A stretch of DNA of 64,000 nucleotides from NCBI RefSeq assembly GCF_963169125.1, contig NC_084794.1, positions 227,661,409 through 227,725,408 of the forward strand, written 5' to 3'. Below are positions 46,769 through 57,609 of the stretch, piece after piece. A program made the position numbers and the translations under genes. Under the pieces are notes generated by a model. That model was not told the origin of the DNA, ran no database searches, and was given only the letters and a program-made list of their open reading frames with translations. Source of the DNA: Humulus lupulus (Eukaryota; Streptophyta; Magnoliopsida; Rosales; Cannabaceae). Every line of letters begins with the position of its first letter. The first letter of the stretch is position 1.

Positions 46769-49700
46769 ATGTCGCTCAAAAGATTTGCACGCACAGCCTG
46801 CAATGCCTCCAGCGCCGCCCATGAGACTAATGAAGCCCCTCCAGTTCGCAGAAGGGGAGCGCGTGCTACCTTATAACTCTACAAAATAGAGTAATTTTAC
46901 CACATTTTATGCTAATTGTTGCTTAGTCTTTGAGTTTTTAAGTGATTTATTAAGTTTTTAAGTAATTTTGAATTTATTAGTCTTATTGTATTTTTCTAGA
47001 TTTTTATATGTTTTTATAGTATTTTATTGTATTATGTTGTTGTTCAATTATTTGAAATTAGTGTTATTAGATTAAAAGTTAAAATGTTGTTTTAGTGAAC
47101 CTAAATTTCAAAGTAAATTATGTTTTAATAAATATTTTCATGAGATTTATGTTGTATATTTTATTATTGAAAATATTAATTTTAATTTAATTTATGATAA
47201 TTTTGCAGAAATTTTGTGGCAATTTGATGTTTGAAAATTCAGGAAAAAAAGAATGAAAAAAAATGGTAGAATTGAAAAGAAATAAAAGAAGAGAAATGGA
47301 AAATATGAAGGAGACCCAACCCCTGCCACCGTGGGCCTACCCTGCTGCTTCCCAGCCCACCCAGCTGTCGCCCGCCTCTCTCTAAGCCCACCCGCACCTC
47401 CTCAGCCTCAGGCCTGCGCCTCCACTCGGCCCAGCCCAGCTAGCACACTCGGGCCTCCTGCCCAGCCAAAGCCCAACTCTCCCCAGCCTTCCTCCAGCTG
47501 CCTGAAGCCTACCAGCCAGCCCACCCATCCAGTTGCCAATTTCCCTTGAGCCCATCATTTGTCCCCTTCTCCCTTTGTCCAAAAATTCCAACTTTTTACC
47601 CAATTTTTCCACATATTTCACCACAAATATCATCATCTCACCCTATAATTGTCCCCTACTTGCCATAATTACTCTATTTAATTAATATAATCAATTTAAT
47701 TAATTTAAGTTGATTATTTTAATGCTATCATTTTGGTTATAGATAGGGAATTTTCAAGACCATTTAGGTGTGCTTGGAGGAGGTCACACTACACATTTGC
47801 TACACTTTCAAGACCACTCAATTCTCTTAATCTTTTTCTTCTTTTTGTTCATTTTTTTCTATGAGTTTTTAGAGGAAAAATATTGGGGTTTCTCCTCCAA
47901 ATTTTCCTATTTATGTTTGTAATTTTTGGTTTGTAATTTCTATGCTAGTTATGAGTTTCTAATATTTTTAAGATTATTAAGGTGATGCTGAAACAATATG
48001 TAACTAGATAGTATTTATGTTGTATGTTGATTTCCCATTTTGTGCAATAAAGTTTATTGATTTTCTTCTTCAAATACTTTCTTTCATCTTAAATATCTTG
48101 TATTTTTTATTCTTAGAACATATTTACACTTTGTTCTTCATTAGTGCAAAATCATAATAATCTTTGATTAAGGCGTGCCATTAAATTATGCACATCAAAT
48201 GCTTAGAACAAAAATATTATGTTTTGCCTTATAAATAATATTAATTGATTTATTTGTTATTTCATTAGATTGATTTACATTAAATACTTTGATATTATAA
48301 TTGTAAAAGTGAACATAAATCCTAACAATTCTATAATAATTTGTGCTTAAATAGAATATATAATTTGAATAAGTGATAGTGATTAATTTCTACTATTAAT
48401 GAAACTTGGGAATCAAATGTACTTATAAATATTATTGAACTTATATTTTGTGGATTCTAATATCTTAATAATCTTCTTTTACCATCTTGATTTCTACTAT
48501 TAATTTATTTTTATATATATTGTCTTTAATTTCTTTATTATTGTCTCTTATTTGATTTTCTTGTCACAATTTCTCATCAATCTTTGGAGCTAGGTTAAAA
48601 TTTATTAATTTTGATTTAAAATAGCTTTATTTTTTATTTTAGACAACTTGGGTTCGATCTCATGCTTACATGAACACTATACTTCATATACGATTCATGC
48701 GCTTGCGAGTTATAAATTTTTAAAACATACGATTCATGCACCACCGCCTCCGGTTGACAACACTGTTGAAATTGTCAGGCTTCGGTAACAAGTGGAAGAA
48801 CTGTTACAGCAACAATGACAACAGGCTCAGCTGCAACCACAGACTCAGACTCAGCCTCAACCTCAGCCACTACCGCAGCCTCATCAAATGGCTCAAGCAC
48901 CCCAACAAGTAAGTCCTTATGGGGGATGGCCAATGGCGAACTATGCACCCTACCTAGCTCAGTACATGGAGCCAATCTACGAGCAATTTCGTAAGCAACA
49001 TGCTCCAAACTTTGAAGGGACAACCGACCACTTCGAGGCAGAAGAATGGCTCAGGAATGTAGATCTGATCCTAGCACATATGAATCTCGGCAACGCGAAC
49101 CCCATATCCTGCGTTTCTTCTCTTCTAAAGAAGGATGCAAGAATCTAGTGTGATTTATTTCAGCAGACTCATGAACTATATTTGTGGAGCTCTTTCACAA
49201 GAAGTACTACAACTCGGCAGTCATCGCTACAAGGGTAGAAGAGTTCACCAATCTGAAATAGGGCAACTTGACAGTAGTAGAGTATGCTCGACAGTTCGAT
49301 CGACTAACCAAGTTTGCACTAGAGTTGGTTCAAACAGACTTTTTGAGGGTCACCAAGTTCGTTAGAGGACTCAAACCAAAGATTGAGCTAGGAGTCAAGC
49401 TAGCAACTCCTAGAACCACTTCTTACGCCGATGCTCTAGAAACGGCTATAGAAGTGGAAAGGCTTCAGGCGAATGTTAGTAAGGAGGAGGCTAGTAAGCC
49501 TGAACCTAAACAGAAAAATAAACCTCAAAATAGTCGGAACCACAACAACAACCATCAACATAGCAACAATAATGGCCAGAAGAGAAGGCATCCTGACAAT
49601 AAGCAGTCCGACAATGATAAAAAAGCACGGAAAAACAATGGGGGCAATAGGTCGGGTTATGTAGAATACCCACAGTGCTCTAAATGCCAAAAGAAACATC

Positions 49701-49830
49701 CTGGTGAGTGTCGTGCAAACACCAAGGGATGTTATAATTGTGGTCAGGAAGGTCATTGAAAGAGGGAATGCCCACAGCTCAAGCAAGAAGAGAAAAAGGA
49801 CAACAAGATGGTTCTTGCCAGAGTCTTTGC
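46769..49830 (+). pseudogene. Gypsy-2 gag pseudogene, split by an LTR-like insert
   Basis: The start ATG at 46769 gives MSLKRFARTACNASSAAHET followed by EAPPVRRRGARA, matching the basic, Ala/Arg-rich start of chromovirus gags. An insert follows (about 46872-48731). Gag resumes near 48735 with APPPPVDN, a Gln-rich stretch, and the capsid start FRKQHAPNFEGTTDHFEAEE then WLRNVDLILAHM. After frameshifts it goes on from 49268 with TVVEYARQFDRLTKFALEL. An Asn/Lys-rich linker leads to CSKCQKKHPGEC and the zinc knuckle CYNCGQEGH...C at about 49730-49772, with a stop right after the His. The protease follows. Gag would package the RNA. At least five stops or shifts are seen. Confidence 0.88.
46872..48731 (+). 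mobile_element. Probable solo LTR of unassigned family inside gag
   Basis: About 1.86 kb of non-coding DNA splits gag between GARA and APPPP codons. It starts around ttataactctacaaaatagag and ends around gttataaatttttaaaaca. A TATA-like TATAGATAGG lies at 47738-47747. A C-rich island with many gcccagccca words lies at 47316-47545. The exact ends and TSD are not clear (ctacc versus gcacc are possible remnants). Its end resembles other LTR ends here (gattcatgcgcttgcg), but no protein code shows the lineage. Confidence 0.6.
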
Positions 49831-50304
49831 CTTGACCTAGGGAGAAGCTAAAGCTAGTAACAAAGTGGTCACAGGTCAGATTCCTATCATTGATAATATA
49901 TGTTTAGTATTATTTGATTCGGGAGCAACACACTCATATATCTCGTTAGGAATGATAGAGAAATTAGACAAACCTTGTGAAAGATTTAGAACTAGGTTTG
50001 TGACAGAATTGCCTTCGGGCAAAGTAGTCCTATCATCACGGATAGTAAGAGGCATACCGATCAAAATTGAGGATGTAGAACTAGAAGGAGATCTGATAGA
50101 GCTAGAAATCAAAGACTTCGACGTGATACTGGGCATGGATTGGCTAGCAAGGCATGGCGCAACCATCGACTGTAGAAGCAAGAAAGTGATGTTTGAAACT
50201 CCTAATGGTCAGAGACTTTCTTTTATGGGAAAAGTTTCAGGACTACGAACACCTCTTATTTCGTCTCTCAAAGCTCAGAGGGTGATATAGAAAGGATGTC
50301 ACGC

Positions 50305-52723
50305 TGTAACATCCTGGATAGCAAGACTGTTACACTGTGTGTTTATAAAGGTGCAAGACTTGCTAATCAAGTCATTTAATCAAAACGTGTTACCAGACTA
50401 TAGTTGAACTAGGGTTAAAAGATTTTGGTCTCAAAAGCTGCATTTCTTATAAATAAACATTTTCTATTTACATGGGATCCCAAAAGTAATAAGTTAAAGA
50501 CTGTTTACAAAAGAATTTAGATTTAAATACAACGATGAGCCACTCTAAGGAAAAATAGGTAGTTAAACATTTCTCGTCCTGCTCCACTCCTCGGTCGTGA
50601 CGGCCAAACAGCTGACTATGTACATTCAACCCCGCAGCTCTCCATCTTAGGATTGGTCCAACTTTCCTTTTCCTTTACCCGTACCACATAGCACCTGTGA
50701 GCCAAGGCCCAGCAAGAAAACACGATAACAAAGCACAATCAATCAACAGACAATCAGATATCTCATACCGCATAAGCATGTACTCAACAGTTTAAGCATT
50801 CATGTTATCCACGTATTCATCATACCAAATATATCATTCCATATCAATAATCAATCCACATATGACAACTAGGGTTAACGCCCTTAGGCCACACCCTCTA
50901 TTTGTCCCACTGACTCCGGCCCGCTTAAACCGAGCTCAGTGAACATTAAGCTGTCCTCGGCTACCAGTGGCCGAGCCGCGCCCTGTGTGCAAATATAATT
51001 TACGGCACCCTTAAGTCCTTTATCACATGTCCCATGGTGTAATGCCATCTATAACATTATATAGTTATCGGGAGCACTTAGTCCCATCACAAACACATAA
51101 TCGGGTGCAGTTTTCTTTCCTTTAGATTCGCTAGCTTTGTTCAATTGATCCTCAAGCACGATCCCTCTTGAGCCCTAGAGAACACCTAGTCACAGCCATA
51201 GATCAGAATCATCACCAAACCTCAAGTCCAAAACCTAACCTCGAGACCAATCCCGAGCCCTCGGGAAGCCCTAATTCCACCAAACGGGGTGGTGGAATCG
51301 AACCCTGAACCCCCAGGCAAAAACCCTTGAAAATAACCCAAAACCCTCTTTCTGGAAACAGGGTAGCACTACAGCGCTCTTTGGATAGCGCTACAGCGCT
51401 ACAAACAAAACCTAAAAATGTCCCAGACAACATGGCCTAGAGCTATAGCGCCTAGTGACTAGCGTTGTAGCGCTAGTCACAGCACAGCAACTCCTACATT
51501 TTTCCTCCTTCGATTTTCCCCGAGCCAAACCTTACCAAAACTCTTCCAAACTTCAACCAAACACAAAAACATGCCTACCAACATCCTCCACTCACCCCAA
51601 ACATCCCAACCACACATAACTCAAACACATGCACCCCAAATCAAGGAAATCACCACGATTGAACCTAAAGTTCGGAAACTCAACAAAACAGCAACTGAAA
51701 CCATAGAACTTAAACTAGAATTCCTTTCCTTTGCTGGATGAGTTTAGCCTAGGTTTTCCTCCTCGCTATCTCAGCCTTCACTTCCTCAAAGCTCAACCTC
51801 AATTTCCCTAGAATTCCCACCAAAGCTCAGCTCAAAATCTTTGTTTACATAAAACCAGAAACTGAAGAAAAACGACCTTAGACCTTACCTCAAGTGAATG
51901 GATTGCCCTTGCTAAATCCTTGCTAATTCTTCAGGCCAGACCAAGGACCGTAGCCTCAAGCTTCTACTCTGACTCTCCTTGAGTTTCTACCCCAAAAGAC
52001 CTCAAGAAATGATGGAGAAAAGCTTAAACCGAGAGAGAGAAAGATAGACTTCCTATTTCTCTTCTTTTTTTTTCCTCATTTTCCTTCTTTTCTTTCTTTT
52101 TCTTTCCTTCGATTTCTAGACTTCCCACTAAGGCATAAAGCCAAAACAGCACCTAAGTCTTATCCCTTATAAGCCAAATGACCACAATACCCTCCCATAA
52201 ATCCTAAGCCTTTTAATCCACCTAGGGGCATTTTGGTCATTTCACCATATTCCCGCTAATTCCTCGAGTGTCTCTAATATTTATTGCTTACCTCCCGACA
52301 CCTAACTAATCACCAATTATATTCCTCAATGTCAAAATTGACCCCAATATATCCTCTAAATTCCCAGAAACACCCCCAAGCTCGCCCCGAGCTGGGTATA
52401 AATTCCCGCTGTGACTTTTCCGCTAAACTGCTCACTTGGATCGCCTCGAATCCTAGATTACAAATATATCCACATAATAATGTGGTCTCATCAATTTATC
52501 ACAAATATATGCAGTTATGCCCTCAATGGGCCAAAATTACAATTATGCCCTTCTAACCTAATCAGGGCCTACATGCATACTAATACACATAGTCGTGCAT
52601 CTCAGATATTCAAATAATCATTTAACATGCTTTTAAATCATTAAATCACATACAATCCAATTATGCCCTCCCGGCACACTAATCAAAGCCCTTAAGCATT
52701 ATTAGTAAATTTGGGTCGTTACA
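50305..52723 (-). mobile_element. Tekay-family solo LTR, 2419 bp, minus strand
   Basis: On the minus strand it starts TGTAACGACCCAAATTTACT at 52723 and ends CAGGATGTTACA at 50305. The TSD cacgc is perfect (50300-50304, 52724-52728). The leader block lies at about 50691-50722. A word island of tagcgctacagcgcta type lies at 51363-51475. It separates protease from RT of gypsy-2. Open frames inside it are incidental. Confidence 0.95.
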
Positions 52724-54574
52724 CACGCATTCTTAGCCAGCGCCATGGAAGTTGTAAAGGAAACACCACTAAAGGTTGGAGACATCCGCATCATAAAAGA
52801 ATTCCCATAAGTATTTCCTAACGACTTACCAAGGTTGCCGCCAACTCGGGAAATTGACTTCACAATCGAGCTAGCACCGGGAACCGAGCATATCTCAAAG
52901 GCACCATAGCGAATGGCCCCTACTGAACTCAAAGAGTTAAAGACACAGCTACAAGAACTCCTGGACTTGGGTTTCATTAGACCAAGCCATTTGCCATGGG
53001 GAGCACCGGTTCTATTTGTGAAGAAGAAGGACGGAAGCATGCAAATGCGTATAGATTACCGCGAGCTGAATAACGTGACAATTAAGAACAAATACCTGTT
53101 ACCCTGGATCAACAACTTGTTTGATCAACTCTGAGGAGCGATCGTGTTTTCAAAGATTGATCTACGGTCCGGCTATCACTAGCTCAAGGTACGGGAAGAG
53201 GATATTCCCAAGATTGCTTTTAGAACTCATTATGGATATTACGAGTTTCTAGTTATGTCATTTGGTCTTACCAACGTCCAGCTGCATTTATGGATTTAAT
53301 GAATCGAGTCTTCAAGGATTACTTGGACAAATTCGGCGTAGTATTCATCGACGATATTTTGGTGTACTCTAAGGACAAAGTAGAGCACGAGGAACATTTA
53401 AGAATGACCATGTTGCGACTGAAGGAGCATCAACTTTATGCCAAGTTCAAGAAGTGAGAATTTTGGCTTTCACAAGTAGCATTCCTCAGCCACATAGTAT
53501 CCAAGGACGAAGTTGTTGTAGACCCAGCTAAGGTAGAGGCTGTAAAGGATTGGCCAAGACCTAATAATGTGTCAGAAGTTAGAAGTTTTCTTGGGCTAGC
53601 AGGCTATTATTGGAGGTTTGTAGAAGCCTTTTCTAAGATAGCCACTCTGCTTACCAACTTGACCCGAAAACAGCAAAGGTTCAACTAGATGGATAAGTGT
53701 GAAGAGAGCTTCCAGTTGCTTAAGGATAAGCTATGCTCAGCACCAATACTTTGTGTACCGACACCCAACGACAAGTTTGTAGTCTACTGTGATGCGTCGA
53801 AGTAAGGTTTGGGTTGTGTGCTGATGCAGAATGACAAAGTAACAGCCTACACCTCAAGGCAGCTGAAGGAATACAAGCAACGCTACCCAATGCACGATAT
53901 GGAGTTGGTAGCAGTGGTCTTCGCATTAAAAATCTAGCGCCACTATATTTATGGAGAACGGTGTGAGTTTTATACGGACCACATGAGCTTAAAGTATTTC
54001 TTCATGCAAAAGGAGCTCAACATGAGGCAGCGCAAGTGGTTAGAACTAGTAAAGGATTATGACTGTGAAATCCTATACCACCTGCGAAAAGCAAACGTAG
54101 TTGTTGATGCGCTAAGCAGAATAAGTTATGGGAACTTAACAGTAATATCTGGAATAGAAAAGCTGCTTCAGCAAGAGCTGATCAATGCTATAATAGAAGT
54201 AGTCATTGGTAAACTGGCTAACTTAACCATCCGTTCAAGTATATTAGAAGATATACAGATCCGGAAAGGGCATGATGACACATTAGTATCTTACATAACT
54301 GCAGTCAAAGAGGGCAAGGCCACAGATTTCTCTATATCAGGACAGGGGACCAGGTATGCGTGTAGAATGATCATGGAATTAAGATGAAGATTTTAGAAGA
54401 AGTGCACAATACCCCATACTCAGTCCACCCAGGGTCGACCAAAATGACTCACGACCTTAAGGCATTGTATTGGTGGCCAGGAATGTAGAAAGATGTAGCG
54501 GAGTATGTGTCTAAATGCTTAGTATGCCAGCAAGTGAAAGCATAACATCAGCGGCTTGCAGGCTTATTGCAACC

Positions 54575-56564
54575 TGTGGATGCCAAAAATCCACCAAGAA
54601 AAAAAATCCCTAGTACATGGTGAAAATACAAGGCTAAAGGTCACTTAGTCACATTATCAGGCTCAGACCTATAAGCCTTGTGAAACTGAGAGATTGTCCC
54701 AAGGGAAGCATCACTTAGTGAGCCATTGTAGACATTCGATATTCCACGCCCATAAAAGAACTAGGACATGCGCTGAAGTCCCTCGAAGGCCCAAGTGCAT
54801 GCTTAAGCCACGAGGAAATCGAGCCGTCACCATCTCGCAACGGCCTCGCAGGCCTAGAACCATGCCGTGCAAGGTGATCTCGCGCACACAGGCGCACACC
54901 CCAGCGCCCATGGGCTCGCGTCCAAGCCCCCATGGCCTCGCTGGAGTGTCCTCGGCGTCGCGCCCATGGCCTCGCTGGAGTGTCCTCGGCGTCGCGCCCG
55001 TGGCCTCGTTGGAGCGCCCTCGGCGTCGTGCCCGCATGGCCTCGCTGGAGCATCCTCGGCGTCGCGCCCATGGCCTCGCTGGAGCGCCCTCGGCGTCGCA
55101 CCCACATGGCCTCGCTGAAGCGCCCTTGGCGTCGCGCCCATGACCTCGCTGGAGCGCCCTCGACGTCGCACCCACATGGCCTCGCTGAAGTGCCCTCGGC
55201 GTCGCGCCCATGGCCTCGCTGGAGCGCCCTCGGCGTCGCACCCACATGGCCTCGTTGAAGCGCCCTCGGTGTCGCGCCCATGGCCTCGCTGGAGCGCCCT
55301 CGGCGTCGCACCCACATGGCCTCGCTGAAGAGCCCTCGACGTCGCGGCCATGGCCTCGCTGGAGCGCCCTCGGCGTCGCACCCACATGGCCTCGCTGAAG
55401 CGCCCTTGGCGTTGCGCCCATGGCCTCGCTGGAGCGCCCTCGGCGTCGCATCCACATGGCCTCGCTGAAGCGCCCTCGGCGTCGCGCCCGCGGCCTCGCT
55501 GGAGCGTCCTCGGCTCCGCGCCCGCATGGCCTCGCTGGAGCGTCCTCGGCGTCGCACCAGTGGCCTCGCTAGAACATCCTCGGCGCCGCGCCCGCATGGC
55601 CTCGCTGGAGCATCCTCGGCGTCGCGCCCATTGCCTCGTAGCCTCGCACCTCAGCAGATGTTCGGCCCCGTGCCCCGAGCGAGTCACACCATCACATAGC
55701 CACGAGGGGGAGGGCCTCATCAGCAGCTAGGGAGCTGCGTCGTCAATAGGCCTTCCAAGGGGCTCTCACGAGGGAGTAGAAGCCACGCCACCTGGTGGCC
55801 ACACGAGTGAAGCCATGCATCAAAAGAGCCGCCCCACCAAGGGGGTCGCAAGGAAGGCCTTTCGCCACATATCCTTAGACATCCGTCAAGGCCACATGCC
55901 TATGGCCTATGCTCATGGGTGACCTCGGGGTGTTGCAGGCATCTCATGTCAAGGACCTGAGACCCCCACCTCACGCCACGACCATTATACTCACCAAGGG
56001 TCCCATTCCTTACACCTCGAGATCCCTATGTTCAGGGGATCCCGTACGAGTCGAATGAGACATATTTGTACGACCAAGTACTAAATACGGATACCAGTGC
56101 CAGTGGGACTGCTAGGACCAGAGTCATGGTCCGTACGTCTACGGCCATAGGCCAGAGCCGACACTGCTACCTCCTGCACCACTATGCCTGCCACCACTCA
56201 TCAGACATGGGTACAGACAAGTAGTGGAGGCATTCTCTCCTGACACCTGCTCCAGTGCTGGATGTACAACCCCAACCTCTGAAGCCACTATCCTGCCAGA
56301 GTACTTATGTACCACTTGGTCTCCTGGACCACCATGTATCCCAGGCCATCAGAGCCTACTATAAAAAGGAACCTTCTCCCACATGGGAGGGGGTTGGAAA
56401 ATTCATTGTAAGCAGAGGCTATTGAGAAATATACCAAGACTTGCTCCATCATTTACCTGTGTTTACTTTTCCTTAAAGTTTATTCTCAGTTCTTATATAA
56501 ACATCACCTGACTTACCTTTGAGTTTTCCGATCTAATTTCGTTGACGACATTTCACCGTCAACA
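54575..56564 (+). mobile_element. Solo LTR, 1990 bp, minisatellite-bearing family
   Basis: It runs TGTGGATGCCAAAAATCC to TTTCACCGTCAACA and is flanked by a perfect TSD caacc (54570-54574, 56565-56569). Removing it restores the integrase frame between zinc finger and core. A TATA box TATAAAAAG lies at 56360-56368 with a leader reaching the 3' end. Most of its first half is the GC-rich tandem repeat. No PBS or coding region is present. Partial or diverged relatives are at 1-608 and 28057-29383. Confidence 0.95.
54930..55640. repeat. GC-rich minisatellite, 70-bp higher-order unit
   Basis: About ten 70-bp units, each made of two alternating half-units of about 35 bp: one with gcgcccatggcctcgctgg and agcgccctcggcgtc, the other with gcacccacatggcctcgctg and aagcgccctcggcgtc. 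The central units are nearly identical and the outer ones diverge, as expected from unequal exchange. Seventy is not a multiple of three, so all three frames of each strand cycle through the array and stay open. Confidence 0.93.
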
Positions 56565-57609
56565 CAACCGTTTAATATTCCAGAATGGAAGTGGGAAGAC
56601 ATAGCCATGGATTTCATGATAGGAACAAACAAATAAGCAACACAACTCAGCATGGGTAGTAGTAGATAGACTAACCAAGTTAGCTCACTTCCTGCCTGTC
56701 AAGACTACGTACACAGCAGATCAGTATGCAGACATTTGTGTTTAGGAAATAGTATGACTGCATGTAATCCCTAAGACTATAGTATCCGATAGAGGATCGG
56801 TGTTTACATCGAGATTTTGGGGAAGCTTGCAGCAAGTTATGGGTACCAAGTTAGGTCTTAGTACGACATTTCATCCTAAGACCGATGGACAGTCTGAGCG
56901 TACCATACAGATTTTAGAAGATAGGTTGCACACTTGTGTACTTGACCTTGGAGGATCATGGAGTAAGTATTTGTTGCTTATAGAATTCTCCTACAACAAT
57001 TGCTACCAGGCAAGGATTGGTATGGCACCATATGAGTTACTTTATGGAAGGAAGTGTTGATCGCCATTACATTGCGATGAGGTAGGAGAAAGGCAACTTC
57101 TTGGACCCAAAGATATTAGAGAGGCTCAGGATGCAGTAGCGCTAATTAGAAAGTGTATGCTCACTTCTCAAAGCTGACAGAAAAGTTATGCGGATGCCAA
57201 GCGGTATGATGTGGAATTCAATGTCGGAGATCAAGTCTTCTTAAAGATATCTCCTATGAAAGGTGTGAAGCGATTTGGGAAGAAAGGCAAACTTAGTCCC
57301 CGATTTATAGGTCATTTTGAGATATTGGACAAGGTGGGAACAGTTGCATATAGATTAGCCTTACCGCCAGCTCTAGCAGATAGCCATAATGTGTTCCACA
57401 TCTCAATGTTGCGTAGATATGTGTCAGACCCATCTCATGTCGTCAAGTACGATACGATAGCACTCCAGAAAGACTTGAATACGAGGAACAACCGGTTAGC
57501 ATCCTAGATAGAGGGATGAAGAAATTACGGTCTAAGAGTATTCTGATAGTCAAGGTCCTATGGAGTAATAGTTCTGAACGGGAGGCAACGTGAGAGTTGG
57601 AGGAAGACA

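Noticed and set aside
47331..47636. Pro/Ala-rich open frame and its antisense
   Set aside because: C-rich low-complexity tract without conserved motif, inside an LTR-like insert that interrupts gag.
51212..51433. Open frame in a Tekay solo LTR
   Set aside because: Within LTR sequence, no domain, not shared as a frame with the other Tekay LTRs.
54930..55640. CRISPR-like appearance of regular repeats
   Set aside because: No unique spacers, units are contiguous and diverge gradually, and the context is an LTR in plant DNA.
54711..55730. Long overlapping open frames on both strands (up to about 290 codons) over the tandem repeat
   Set aside because: The 70-bp repeat is CpG-rich and stop-free in all frames, and its period is not a multiple of three. 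The frames follow from repeat structure, and the region is inside a solo LTR with perfect TSD.
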